Origin: Zetaproteobacteria bacterium CG06_land_8_20_14_3_00_59_53
GTDB taxonomy: Bacteria; Pseudomonadota; Zetaproteobacteria; Mariprofundales; Mariprofundaceae
Reading direction: 5' to 3'
Assembly: GCA_002779605.1 (NCBI GenBank)
Contig: PEWE01000030.1
Coordinates: 62,001-126,000, forward strand
Length of the DNA: 64,000 bases
A program made the translations under genes and the position numbers. Under the pieces are notes generated by a model. The model ran no database searches. It saw nothing but the letters and a program-made list of their open reading frames with translations, and had not been told where the DNA came from. Positions 29,098-38,955 of this stretch are shown piece by piece (within the stretch, counting starts at the first letter, position 1; each line of letters opens with the position of its first letter).

Positions 29098-29416
29098 TGC
29101 CGCTTCAGGCGGGCGCCGGATCCGCTCATTGCGGATTGGTCACTCCCTGTTCTCCTCTTTCGGAGTTTCCGGCTGCTCGAGCGCCGGATGTTGAGGTATA
29201 TGGCGAGCATACCGATACAAATGACCACCGAGATGCCCCGGACCGTTGTGCCGCCCGGTTTCTGCCGACGGGTCTTATGCAGCCTGATCATCAGGTTTCT
29301 GCAATGCGCATCCCGAAAGCGCGAGAAACACCAAACTTCACCGGATTTCTCGAACCCACTTTCGTCCATGATCCGGAATCAACCCGATGCCTTATATTGG
29401 CCCCGGGCTCCAGCGG

Positions 29417-29677
29417 TCAGAAGGACGAACCGGGCTGTTGGAGGAATTCGAGCTCCTCAGAGGTGTATTCCCGACCCAGAATAGCATTGCGGTGCGGGTA
29501 GCGACCGAAGTGGTCGATGATGGCCTTGTGTTTCAGTTCGAACTCGTAGTTGTACTCCGCACCCGGCTGGCCGAAAAGCTCGACCGCGCGTTCATTTGAT
29601 CAGCAGGTGGCCTGGATAGTGGCGAATTCGCTGTGCATGTAGAAGAAGGCGCGCTTTTCGAAGGCCACCTGCTGATC
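29417..29677 (-). pseudogene. Truncated second copy of the DUF924 gene (C-terminal portion)
   Basis: 29417-29594 aligns without gaps to 30966-31143; similarity resumes after an 18-nt insertion and ends at GATC (29677). Confidence 0.88.
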
Positions 29678-29680
29678 AAA
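29595..29680. repeat. 19-bp perfect inverted repeat within the DUF924 pseudogene
   Basis: 29595-29613 TTTGATCAGCAGGTGGCCT and 29662-29680 AGGCCACCTGCTGATCAAA. Confidence 0.95.
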
Positions 29681-29690
29681 CAGCCGGGCG

Positions 29691-30863
29691 CTATGTTTCT
29701 TTCCTCAAGGCATGCTTGAGCCAGAAGTAGCCGCAGAGGGCTGAGAGGGTGGAGGCCACGATGATGCCCAGACGCTCATCAAACATACGGTTGCCTCCGG
29801 TGTTTTCAAAAGCGAGCGAACCGATGAACAGACTCATCGTGAAGCCGATACCGCAAAGCAGGGAAACGCCGTAAATCTGCGTCCAGTTCACACTCTCAGG
29901 CAGCTTGGCCAGCCCTGTTTTCACCGCCAGCCAGGCAAAGCTGAATACGCCGAGCTGTTTGCCGAGAAACAGGCCGAGTGCGATGCCGATGGTCACCGGA
30001 TGCAATATCTCATCCATTCCCATGGCGCTTACATTCAGGCCTGAATTGGAGAAGGCGAAGATGGGAAGAATGGCAAATGCAACGATGCCGCGCAGATCAT
30101 GCTCCATCGCCTTGAGTGGTGAGCGACCGGATTCAGGATCACGGGCAAGGGGGATAAACATCGCCAGCAGCACACCGGCCAGTGTGGCATGCACGCCCGA
30201 TTTGAGCACCGCCACCCACATCACCAGACCGACCAGAAGATAGGGCATGAGTCTGTACACATTCATTCTGTTCAGCAGTGTCAGTGCTGCGATACAGACC
30301 GCCCCGATGATCAGGCTCAGCGCCGAGATGTTGCTGGTATAGAAGATGGCGATGATGATGATCGCGCCCACATCATCGAAAATAGCCAGCGACACCAGAA
30401 ATGTTTTCAGTGCCACAGGAACACGGTTTCCCAGCAGGGTCAGCACGGCAAGGGCGAATGCTATATCGGTCGCTGTAGGGATCGCCCAACCCTCCAGGAC
30501 AACAGGGTCGTGGCCATTGAACAACACATAGATCAACGCCGGCACAAGCATACCGCCAAGTGCCGCGAAGGCAGGAAGGGCAATGGCCCGGACACTGGCA
30601 AGCTCCCCTTCAAGCATCTCCCGTTTCAACTCCAGACCAACGACAAAAAAGAACATCGCCATCAATCCATCATTGACCCACAATAAGAGCGGCTTGGCGA
30701 TCTGCAGCGCACCGATGCGAAGCTCGACGGGGGTATCAAGCAATAGATCGTAATAAGCCGACAGCGGGGAATTGGCCAGCGCAACAGCAAGAAATGCAGC
30801 AAAGATCAGCAGAATACCGCCCGCTGATTCGAGCTTTAGAAATGCTTTGATGGCTGAAACCAT
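29691..30863 (-). CDS. nhaA: Na+/H+ antiporter NhaA
   Basis: 'WVNDGLMAMFFFVVGLELKREMLEGEL', 'GWAIPTATDIAFALAVL', 'FDDVGAIIIIAIFYT'. Confidence 0.97.
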   Translation of the reverse strand: MVSAIKAFLKLESAGGILLIFAAFLAVALANSPLSAYYDLLLDTPVELRIGALQIAKPLLLWVNDGLMAMFFFVVGLELKREMLEGELASVRAIALPAFAALGGMLVPALIYVLFNGHDPVVLEGWAIPTATDIAFALAVLTLLGNRVPVALKTFLVSLAIFDDVGAIIIIAIFYTSNISALSLIIGAVCIAALTLLNRMNVYRLMPYLLVGLVMWVAVLKSGVHATLAGVLLAMFIPLARDPESGRSPLKAMEHDLRGIVAFAILPIFAFSNSGLNVSAMGMDEILHPVTIGIALGLFLGKQLGVFSFAWLAVKTGLAKLPESVNWTQIYGVSLLCGIGFTMSLFIGSLAFENTGGNRMFDERLGIIVASTLSALCGYFWLKHALRKET

Positions 30864-30965
30864 GATCCCTCCTGAGTTGCTCAGGCTATGGTGTGCAGAA
30901 CCGATTAAAACCCAATGAAAAAGCGCTGCAAGAAGCCTGCAAACAACCCGGACGAGCGAAGAAGC

Positions 30966-31505
30966 TCAGAAGGATGAGCCGGGCTGTTTGAGAAAGTCGA
31001 GTTCTTCGGGTGTGGAAGTGCGCCCGAGAATGGCGTTGCGGTGCGGGAAGCGACCGAAGCGGTCGATGATGGCTTTATGTTTTAACTCGAACTCGTAGTT
31101 GTACTCGGCGCCGGGCTGACCGAATAACTCGACCGCGCGTTCGTGGATGGCGGCGGATTCGCTGTGCATGTAGGGCATATAGAAGAAGGCGCGTCTTTCG
31201 AAGGCCACCTGCTGATCGGCAGCGCATCGCACTGCTTCCTGAGCCAGCAGCAGCGCCATGCCGTCAAAGGCGAAAGCCAGCGGGGTATCGCGGTGGATAT
31301 TGCGCGAGAACTGGTCGAGCACGATGATCTCCGCCAATCGCCCTTCCGGCGTATCGCGCCATGTTTCCAGCTCTCCCTGCGTGGCAGCGCGGTGAACCTC
31401 TCCAAAACTGGACTCGATCTGCCGGTCCAGCACCTCGTCCTTCTTCCACCACTGCATCGATTCAAGCTCATCGAACCAGAAGCGCAGAACGGCAACAGAA
31501 TCCAT
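30966..31505 (-). CDS. DUF924 family protein
   Basis: Start MDSVAVLRFWFDELESMQWWKKDEVLDRQIE; 'IIVLDQFSRNIHRDTPLAFAFD', 'FFYMPYMHSESAAIHERAVELF'. Confidence 0.92.
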   Translation of the reverse strand: MDSVAVLRFWFDELESMQWWKKDEVLDRQIESSFGEVHRAATQGELETWRDTPEGRLAEIIVLDQFSRNIHRDTPLAFAFDGMALLLAQEAVRCAADQQVAFERRAFFYMPYMHSESAAIHERAVELFGQPGAEYNYEFELKHKAIIDRFGRFPHRNAILGRTSTPEELDFLKQPGSSF

Positions 31506-32227
31506 CACGATGATGCCGCTAACAGAGTTTCGGCGCGGGCCAGATCGGCCTGGGTATCGACACCGATGCAGTGAAAATCGCCGACGCTCACGGCGATATC
31601 GTAGCCGTGATGCAGCACGCGCAGCTGCTCGAGTTGTTCGACCTGCTCGCTCTCGCAAGGGGTAAGCTGCGGATAGATCAACAGGAATTCCTTGCGATAG
31701 GCATACAGCCCGACATGTTGCAGGGCCGTTACCGTGCCCGAACGCGGGTAAGGGATCGGCGCTCGGCTGAAATACATCGCACGTCCCTTGGCATTGCTCA
31801 CCAGCTTGACGACATTGGGATCGTGCAGGTCTTCCGGGTTACGCAGCGGGTGCGCCAGTGTGGCCATGGGAAGAAAGGCATCATTGCGGAACGGCTCGAC
31901 CACGGCACGGATGGCAGCCGGGTCGATCAACGGCTCATCGCCCTGCACATTGACCACGATATCGCAGTCCATGTCCGCTACAGCCTCGGCCAGCCGGTTG
32001 CTGCCATTGGGATGATCGGGCCGTGTGATGCAAGCCCGAACTCCGGCCTGCTTTGCGACTTCGGCGATGCGCGCATCGTCGGTGGCGACGAACACCTCGC
32101 CCAGACCCGAGGCCAGTGCTTTCTCGATCACGTGCTCTATCATCGGACAACCGGCCAGCAGGGCCAACGGCTTTCCGGGGAAGCGTGTGGAACCCATGCG
32201 GGCGGGAATGCCGATAGCGATCTTCAT
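31505..32227 (-). CDS. kdsB: 3-deoxy-manno-octulosonate cytidylyltransferase
   Basis: 'IPARMGSTRFPGKPLALLAGCPMIEHV', 'VNVQGDEPLIDP'. Confidence 0.96.
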   Translation of the reverse strand: MKIAIGIPARMGSTRFPGKPLALLAGCPMIEHVIEKALASGLGEVFVATDDARIAEVAKQAGVRACITRPDHPNGSNRLAEAVADMDCDIVVNVQGDEPLIDPAAIRAVVEPFRNDAFLPMATLAHPLRNPEDLHDPNVVKLVSNAKGRAMYFSRAPIPYPRSGTVTALQHVGLYAYRKEFLLIYPQLTPCESEQVEQLEQLRVLHHGYDIAVSVGDFHCIGVDTQADLARAETLLAASS

Positions 32228-33144
32228 AGGTGAGCGTTGATCTCGGCCCAGGTGGCCGTGGCCGTACCGACCTTGCCGACCACCACACCGGCCGCAAGAT
32301 TGGCGTTCTTCGCCGCCGTCAGCGCATCATCGCCGCGCGCCAGACAGGCTGTGAACACGGCGATCACCGTATCGCCCGCACCGGTCACATCGAACACATC
32401 GCGTGCCGCTGTCGGGATATGGTGACAGACACCGCCGTCGAACAGGGTCATGCCCTTCTCGGAGCGGGTGATCAACACATAGGTCAGTTGCAGTTGCTCA
32501 TAGAGCTTGCGTGCCATCTGCTCGACATGCGCGTCTTCGTTCACAGCCGCCATGCCGGACATCGCTGCCGCCTCGGAAAGATTCGGGGTGATGGCGGTCG
32601 CCCCGCGATACGAATCGGTATGCACGGGCTTGGGGTCGATACACACGATGTGTCCGGCCAAAAGCGGCATCAGCTCGCGCATGGTGTCGGGCGAGAGCAC
32701 ACCCTTGCCGTAGTCGGACAATATCACCGCATCCGCGTTCCCGAGACTTGCCTGCACACGCCCGATGATGGCCTTGCGGCTCTCCTCGGAGGCAGGCTGG
32801 ATCCATTCGCGGTCGTAACGCACCACCTGCTGGTGCCTTGCGATCACCCGCGTTTTGATGGCGGTAGGGCGGTTGTTTTTCTTGACCACGACACCAGCGG
32901 ATTCCGAATCCATCTCGCCCAGTTGCTGCATCACCCAGCGTCCCGGCTCATCGTCGCCGATCAGCCCGAACATGGCCGAGTGCGCATCCACGGCATGCAG
33001 GTTGCGCACCACATTGGCCGAACCGCCCAGACGACGCTCGATGCTATCGACATGCACCACGGGCACCGGGGCTTCGGGCGAGATGCGCGACACATCCCCC
33101 ATGACGAATTCGTCCACAATAATGTCACCGACCACCAGTATCAT
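32224..33144 (-). CDS. rfaE1: PfkB-family D-glycero-beta-D-manno-heptose-7-phosphate kinase
   Basis: 'GDIIVDEFVMGDVSRISPEAPVPVVHVDSIERRLGGSANVVRNL', 'DVTGAGDTVIAVFTACLA'; no nucleotidyltransferase domain. Confidence 0.92.
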   Translation of the reverse strand: MILVVGDIIVDEFVMGDVSRISPEAPVPVVHVDSIERRLGGSANVVRNLHAVDAHSAMFGLIGDDEPGRWVMQQLGEMDSESAGVVVKKNNRPTAIKTRVIARHQQVVRYDREWIQPASEESRKAIIGRVQASLGNADAVILSDYGKGVLSPDTMRELMPLLAGHIVCIDPKPVHTDSYRGATAITPNLSEAAAMSGMAAVNEDAHVEQMARKLYEQLQLTYVLITRSEKGMTLFDGGVCHHIPTAARDVFDVTGAGDTVIAVFTACLARGDDALTAAKNANLAAGVVVGKVGTATATWAEINAHL

Positions 33145-33208
33145 GCTGTCTCTCCATCGGAAATATCCGGCCGGGCTGAGTATAGGGCACCGGTCCGCAA
33201 GCGGACAG

Positions 33209-34363
33209 TCATGCGCCAAGCCTGCGCTGAACTGCCTCGATGACGCGATCCTGCTGCGACTCGAGCCCCACCCACAAGGGCAGCCTCAGCAGCCGTTCAG
33301 CCAGATCAACGGTCACTTCCAACTCACCGCACGCACGCCCGAAACGTCTGCCTGCGGGTGCCTGATGCAGCGGCACATAATGAAACACGCTGTGGATACC
33401 TTCGGACTTCAATGCCTCGATCAGAGCGCTGCGCTGTTCCACATCCGGCAGGAGCAGGTAATACATATGGGCATTGTGTTCACACCCGCAGGGCACACAT
33501 GGTCGCCGCAGCAAACCTGCAGCTTGCAGACCTGCATAAGCCTCATGGTAGCGCTGCCAGATAGCCAGCCGGCGTCCGGTGATCTCCTCGCCATGCTCCA
33601 GTTGCGCCCATAGAAAAGCTGCGATCAATTCACCGGGCAGGAAGGACGAGCCGACATCCACCCAGGTATATTTATCCACCTCGCCACGAAAAAAACTGCT
33701 GCGGTTGGTGCCCTTCTCCCAGAGGATCTCGGCACGATCGGCAAATCTGGCATCGTTGATCAGTAGCGCACCACCCTCGCCGGAGATGATGTTCTTGGTT
33801 TCATGAAAACTGTATGCGGCCAGATGACCGATGCTGCCCAGAGCGCGCCCCTTGTAACCGGCCATCACGCCCTGAGCCGCATCCTCGATCACAAACAGAT
33901 CATGCCTGCGAGCAATCTCCATGATGGTATCCATCTCGCAGGCCACGCCGGCATAGTGCACCGCGCAGATGGCACGGGTGCGCTGCGTAATGGCAGCCTC
34001 TATCAATGCTTCGTCGATATTCAGGGTATCCTCGCGGATATCGACAAACACCGGAACAGCTCCACGCAAAACAAAGGCATTGGCCGTGGAAACAAACGTA
34101 TATGAAGGCATGATCACTTCATCGCCCGGCTTCAGTTCCAGCAGCAGAGCAGCCATTTCCAGTGCCGCAGTGCAGGAGTGCGTCAGCAGTGCCTTGTGAC
34201 AACCTGTATGCGCTTCAAGCCAGGCATGGCAGCGTTTGGTGAACGGACCGTTGCCGGCCAGTTGCCCCCCGGCATGCGCCTGTAGCATGTACTCGGTTTC
34301 CTGCCCGGTCAGATATGGCCGGTTGAACGGAATCATCGCATCAGACTTTCCCGTCATGTTCAT
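33209..34363 (-). CDS. wecE: dTDP-4-amino-4,6-dideoxygalactose transaminase (DegT/DnrJ/EryC1/StrS)
   Basis: 'IPFNRPYLTGQETEYMLQAH', 'FVIEDAAQGVMAGYKGRALGSIGHLAAYSFHETKNIISGEGGAL'. Confidence 0.88.
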   Translation of the reverse strand: MNMTGKSDAMIPFNRPYLTGQETEYMLQAHAGGQLAGNGPFTKRCHAWLEAHTGCHKALLTHSCTAALEMAALLLELKPGDEVIMPSYTFVSTANAFVLRGAVPVFVDIREDTLNIDEALIEAAITQRTRAICAVHYAGVACEMDTIMEIARRHDLFVIEDAAQGVMAGYKGRALGSIGHLAAYSFHETKNIISGEGGALLINDARFADRAEILWEKGTNRSSFFRGEVDKYTWVDVGSSFLPGELIAAFLWAQLEHGEEITGRRLAIWQRYHEAYAGLQAAGLLRRPCVPCGCEHNAHMYYLLLPDVEQRSALIEALKSEGIHSVFHYVPLHQAPAGRRFGRACGELEVTVDLAERLLRLPLWVGLESQQDRVIEAVQRRLGA

Positions 34364-35757
34364 TCCTCCCCCTGCGAATAGAGGTAAACATGGTCGCCAC
34401 GCAAGCGCCAGGTTTTCACCAGACGACCCAGTGCCGGTGTTTCCACCTCGGCCAGCACATATGCTCTGAGCTTACGATCAAGATTCCATGTGACCGGCGG
34501 GCGGTCCTGCCGCCAGACATCGATATAAGCGGCAATCGCCAGTCCGGTGGAGACATCATTCTCGCTATACAGAGGGACATCATCGCTGGTCATCTGCATG
34601 ACTTCACGCGCTACCTGCTTCACATCCCGCTCCGGCATACCGTCCTTGATATACGGCAGGACGAACAGGCTGTATGGCACCTTCAATACCACAACCAGCA
34701 GCATCAGCATCAAGCCCTGCCGGATGCGCCGGGCATCGAGCTGCAACAACACACCGGTGAGCAACAGCGCCACCAGTCCGTACAGCGGCACCAGATAGCG
34801 CGGCGAACCGCCCGCCGACAACCAGAAGGGGAAAAGGCACGCGACAATCACCATCAGAAGACTCATCAACTGCTCATCGGAGCTGAAACGTTCCCTGCGC
34901 AGCAACCAAAGACCTGCAAAAAACAGCGTGAGCGGCATGGCGCGCAGCATGAATACCGCCGGATAGCTTAACCAGTGGCTCAGGTAGGCTGCGATGCCGA
35001 AGCCGGCGAAATTCCTCAAAGCATCATTTACCGTGGTGGTCGCTGTGCTGGCTCCCTTGAGAACCACGAACTCCTGCCATAACAGGGGCACACTGAATGC
35101 GGCCAGCACCGGCAGCACAAACAGGGGGTTGAGCAACAGCTTCCAGCGATCCAAGCGCCACATCAGCACCAGCCCCGCAATGCCGAACAGGGCATAGGCG
35201 GTGATATTTTTGGTCATGAAGGCCAGCGAAATAAACAGCAGGGAAAGCAGCAGCCAGCCGACATGCTCATCGCGCAGCGCCCGCCACAGGGTGACGATGG
35301 CGGAAAAGGTGAAGCAACCGAAGGTGGCATCCAGATAACCCAGCCAGCCGTACCAGAAGCAGATTTCGCCCATGCTCAGATAGACCAGCGCAGCCAGCCA
35401 GCCGATCTGTGTATGGCGCCCCTGCATCAACCACGTTGCCGACCATCCGACCATGCCGACGGTCAGCCATGTTGCCATCACCGAAACCAGACGGATAGCG
35501 ATATCGACATGCTCCCAGCCGATCAGGCCGCAGATAAGCATCACCGGCCAGTGCCAGAGCGGCGAATGCGGCCAGACAAAACCCAGGATGGACGGATGCA
35601 GCCAGTCACCGCGCACATGCATCTCGTAGGACTTCATGGCCATCAGGCCTTCCTCGCCGACATATTGCATCAGCGGCAGGGGAAGCAGCATCAAAAGCCC
35701 GGCAACAAGTACCAGCCACTTATAATGCTCGGGGGTGAGCCTTGCCTTCATCGGCAC
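34360..35757 (-). CDS. GT39/ArnT-like membrane glycosyltransferase
   Basis: 465 aa polytopic; N-terminal 'YVGEEGLMAMKSYEMHVRGDWLHPSILGFVWPHSPLWHWPVML' typical of GT39/GT83. Confidence 0.82.
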   Translation of the reverse strand: MPMKARLTPEHYKWLVLVAGLLMLLPLPLMQYVGEEGLMAMKSYEMHVRGDWLHPSILGFVWPHSPLWHWPVMLICGLIGWEHVDIAIRLVSVMATWLTVGMVGWSATWLMQGRHTQIGWLAALVYLSMGEICFWYGWLGYLDATFGCFTFSAIVTLWRALRDEHVGWLLLSLLFISLAFMTKNITAYALFGIAGLVLMWRLDRWKLLLNPLFVLPVLAAFSVPLLWQEFVVLKGASTATTTVNDALRNFAGFGIAAYLSHWLSYPAVFMLRAMPLTLFFAGLWLLRRERFSSDEQLMSLLMVIVACLFPFWLSAGGSPRYLVPLYGLVALLLTGVLLQLDARRIRQGLMLMLLVVVLKVPYSLFVLPYIKDGMPERDVKQVAREVMQMTSDDVPLYSENDVSTGLAIAAYIDVWRQDRPPVTWNLDRKLRAYVLAEVETPALGRLVKTWRLRGDHVYLYSQGEE

Positions 35758-35760
35758 GAT

Positions 35761-36447
35761 CTACACGCTCAGCCGGTGATAGATATCCACCGCATGCCTG
35801 AACCGGAAACCCATCGAGGCATACAGATTCAGCACAGCGAGGTTGGCAGCCGATATCGAACTGCGCAACTCGGTTGCCCCCGCATCGAAAAGATGCCGAC
35901 AGGCCGCCGACCACAGGTATCTGGCCAGACCGCGACCGCGGAAGCGTGCGTCCAGCGCATGCAGAACCAGCGCCCCGTCACGTTCGGCGATGAAGCCGGC
36001 AAGCTGTCCCTGATAATGCAGTGCGAGAACCGTATCCTCACGGCACAACTGCTCCAGCCATCGCATATAGCGCCGGTCGGCCGCCCCGGCCTGCAGATTG
36101 AAGTCACGATGAAAGCGCCCGTAAACAAAGCTGTCCGCACACATCGGCAACAGGCTCTTTGCATCGGCTGTCAGGCCCACGCTGACATCCGGATGCTCAT
36201 GCCCGATGAACCGGCCCGCATCGCATACCGGCTCCAGCAGGGTGTCGGTGTAGTAAAAGCCATGGCGCTGCAGCAACCCCTTATCGGCAAGAGGATCGAT
36301 CTTGATGGTGTAATGCCCGGGCGTGGACGCGGCATATGCCAGCGCGTCTTCGCACACATCGGTGATGTCAAAACACGGCATACCGAACACCGCCGTATCC
36401 CACGGCGAAGGGCGGAGAAAATCAGGCATCGGTGCCGGCGGTATCAT
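35761..36447 (-). CDS. GNAT acetyltransferase, WecD-like (dTDP-fucosamine acetyltransferase-like)
   Basis: 'WDTAVFGMPCFDI', 'ALDARFRGRGLARYLWSAACRHLFDAGATELRSSISAANLAVLNLYASMGFRF'; next to wecE. Confidence 0.72.
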   Translation of the reverse strand: MIPPAPMPDFLRPSPWDTAVFGMPCFDITDVCEDALAYAASTPGHYTIKIDPLADKGLLQRHGFYYTDTLLEPVCDAGRFIGHEHPDVSVGLTADAKSLLPMCADSFVYGRFHRDFNLQAGAADRRYMRWLEQLCREDTVLALHYQGQLAGFIAERDGALVLHALDARFRGRGLARYLWSAACRHLFDAGATELRSSISAANLAVLNLYASMGFRFRHAVDIYHRLSV

Positions 36448-37354
36448 GCATCACGACATACAGCGGACGTTTCTTGGACTCATCGAAGGTCTTGCCGAGA
36501 TAGATGCCGATGATGCCGAGGTTGGCGATGATCACGCCGCCGATGAAATACAGCGACACGATCAGACTGCTCCAGCCCATGATAGGCACATGGTAGATGC
36601 TGGCATAGATCAGCAGGCCGATACCGGCGACAAAAGCAAGCCCCGCCAGCGCAAAACCGAACTGAACGGACAGGCGAAGCGGCTTGTCTGAATAAGCGAT
36701 GATGGTATTGCTGGCCAGCTTCAGCAGGCTGGCGAAGGTATAGGAGGTTTCGCCGGCAAAGCGTTCACCATGTTCGCTGTCGATCTTGGCAGTCGGAAAT
36801 CCCAGCCAGTCGATCATGCCGCCGAAGAAGCGCAGGTTTTCACGCATGCTGCAGCATCCGTCGATCACCTTGCGTGAGATGATGCGGAAATTGCCCACCT
36901 CGGGGTCGTAATCCATATCGGCCAGATAGGCGAACAACTTGTAGAACAGTCGTGAACCCAGGGTCTTGCGCAGACCGTCCTTGCGCATGATGCGCCGGGC
37001 CAGCACCACATCGAAGCCTTCCTGCGCCTTGGCATACAGCTCGGGGATAGCCTCCGGCGCATCCTGCAGATCGCAGTCCATCACCACCGCCCAGTCGCCG
37101 GTGCAATAATCAAGACCGGCGGTGATGCCATAGTGCTGCCCGAAGTTGCGCGAGAACTGGATACCGCGCACGCGCGTGTCAGCCTTGGCCAGTTCTCCGA
37201 TGATGTCCCAGGAACGGTCCCCGCCACAGTCCTCGACCATGACGATTTCGAAGTCCTTGCTGACGCCTTCCAGCGCCGGAACAAGTCGCCGGTACAGTTC
37301 GTGCAGGCAGTCTTCGGCCTTATAAACGGGGATGATGACGGAGATCAGCGGCAT
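36422..37354 (-). CDS. GT2 glycosyltransferase (ArnC/GtrB-like)
   Basis: 'SVIIPVYKAEDCLHELYRRL', 'AVVMDCDLQDAPEAIPELYAKAQEG', two C-terminal TM segments. Confidence 0.9.
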   Translation of the reverse strand: MPLISVIIPVYKAEDCLHELYRRLVPALEGVSKDFEIVMVEDCGGDRSWDIIGELAKADTRVRGIQFSRNFGQHYGITAGLDYCTGDWAVVMDCDLQDAPEAIPELYAKAQEGFDVVLARRIMRKDGLRKTLGSRLFYKLFAYLADMDYDPEVGNFRIISRKVIDGCCSMRENLRFFGGMIDWLGFPTAKIDSEHGERFAGETSYTFASLLKLASNTIIAYSDKPLRLSVQFGFALAGLAFVAGIGLLIYASIYHVPIMGWSSLIVSLYFIGGVIIANLGIIGIYLGKTFDESKKRPLYVVMHDTAGTDA

Positions 37355-37418
37355 AGGTGGACGTTATCACATGAAGCGAGCATAACAGAAGCCCCGTCGG
37401 ACACGCCGGAAAGACGCA

Positions 37419-38042
37419 TCATCTCAGGGTGCACTGCATGATGCTGTGGCTGTAGGGAATATTCAGCATGTCGTGACGCAGATGATGATTCACCAGCGGA
37501 AAGCTTGAACGGGCCAGCGCATGATAAGCCTCGGGGCTGCGCACCGAGCGTCCGCGGTCACGGCTGATCAACCAGCGGCCCAACGGGTTCTGACCGGGTG
37601 CAAACACCGGATCCATGGTGATCAGCATGCCATCGGGCTTGAGCGCATGCGCTGCAAGGCGGAACAGGCTGACTGCATCATCGTCGTCCAGATGGTGCAG
37701 CAGGCCGAATGCCAGCACGACATCGAACTGCGCCATGCCGTCCAGCGTGGCTTCGCTGACCAGTTCGGCACGGAAATCGCCGCGCTGACCGAACTCAAGA
37801 CGCGCCTTGTCGATATATGCCTCGGAGGCATCGAACCCGGAATAGCGCATCTCTTCGGGCAGATGACGCAGGATCTCGGCCGTACCGCAACCGATATCCA
37901 GTATGGATTTACCCTGCATCGGCGGAAAGTAGTCGCGCACCAGCATGCGTCTGGCGCGCTCGGCACCCACCGCCCGCTGCGCCAGGTTGTAAACGGCAGG
38001 ATGCGAGAAGATAGCCCGGAATCCGGTGGTGATCTGGGCCAT
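37419..38042 (-). CDS. Class I SAM-dependent methyltransferase
   Basis: 'GKSILDIGCGTAEILRHLP', 'FDVVLAFGLLHHLDDDDAVSLF'. Confidence 0.88.
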   Translation of the reverse strand: MAQITTGFRAIFSHPAVYNLAQRAVGAERARRMLVRDYFPPMQGKSILDIGCGTAEILRHLPEEMRYSGFDASEAYIDKARLEFGQRGDFRAELVSEATLDGMAQFDVVLAFGLLHHLDDDDAVSLFRLAAHALKPDGMLITMDPVFAPGQNPLGRWLISRDRGRSVRSPEAYHALARSSFPLVNHHLRHDMLNIPYSHSIMQCTLR

Positions 38043-38926
38043 CAGGCAGCCCCCTCTGCTTTACGCAAACTGAACACCATCGGCGTGGACATGGCCGGCG
38101 GCAGATACTGTAATATCTTCAACAATCCGGTCTTCGCCAGCATGTCGGCAGTACCGGCGATCAAGCCCTGATGCCGCTCGCGGAACAAAGGATCGGACTG
38201 CACACGGGCCAATGCGCGATAGATCAGACCGCGTTCGAAGTGCACTGCAAGCCCGGACCGCGCGGCGAAGCGACGCACCTGCCGGTGAGAAATGAAATTC
38301 AGCGAATCCCAGATCTCCGCATCGGCATCACGTGGCAGAAACAGACTCCGGCTCAGGCCCGGCAAACGGCGCAACACCGGCACAGCGTAGTGCGGCTCGT
38401 AGGGCACGGAGTAGTTCGGGCAGGCATGCAGCATGAAGCCCTTCGGCGATAACACACCGGCCATGGCCGTCAGTGCGCCCTGCCAGTCGGGAATGTGCTC
38501 GACCACATTATTGCTGAACACCAGATCGAAGTGACCATGGCGCTCCTCATGCAACTCCCCTGCCGGGCAGGTCAGCATCGGCAGGGTCACCTCATGATGC
38601 AACTCCAGAATCAGGCGGCGCAGGGTATCGAACAGCGAATAGCCGCCCATGGCCGGCTCCAGTGCCGTAATCTGATAACCCTCGCGACATAGAAACACAC
38701 TGAACAGGCACAGCCCCGCCCCTACTTCCAGCAGGCGGAGCTCAGGCCGCAGGTAATCCTCGACCAGCGCCAGTGTGGCGCGCGCTTCATTACGGAAGGT
38801 TTCAAGAATCTGTGCGATGCCAGCTGCATCACGCCCTGTCGAAACAGCGGCACGGGCTGCAATATCCTGTACGGGAAGCCCCGTCAGAAAAGCATCCAGC
38901 CGGCTTGCCAGTTCGGATCCTGTCAC
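38042..38926 (-). CDS. Class I SAM-dependent methyltransferase
   Basis: 'LRLLEVGAGLCLFSVFLCREGYQITALEPA', 'FDLVFSNNVVEHIPDWQGAL'. Confidence 0.88.
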   Translation of the reverse strand: MTGSELASRLDAFLTGLPVQDIAARAAVSTGRDAAGIAQILETFRNEARATLALVEDYLRPELRLLEVGAGLCLFSVFLCREGYQITALEPAMGGYSLFDTLRRLILELHHEVTLPMLTCPAGELHEERHGHFDLVFSNNVVEHIPDWQGALTAMAGVLSPKGFMLHACPNYSVPYEPHYAVPVLRRLPGLSRSLFLPRDADAEIWDSLNFISHRQVRRFAARSGLAVHFERGLIYRALARVQSDPLFRERHQGLIAGTADMLAKTGLLKILQYLPPAMSTPMVFSLRKAEGAA

Positions 38927-38955
38927 AGTGCGGATTGGAAAAAAAAGCCGGCAGC

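Noticed and set aside
29019-29369. Minus-strand ORF with a possible TM stretch (VICIGMLAIYLNI) downstream of the Fur-associated gene
   Set aside because: No RBS seen, basic low-complexity tail, and it overlaps the end of the OM protein gene; insufficient support.
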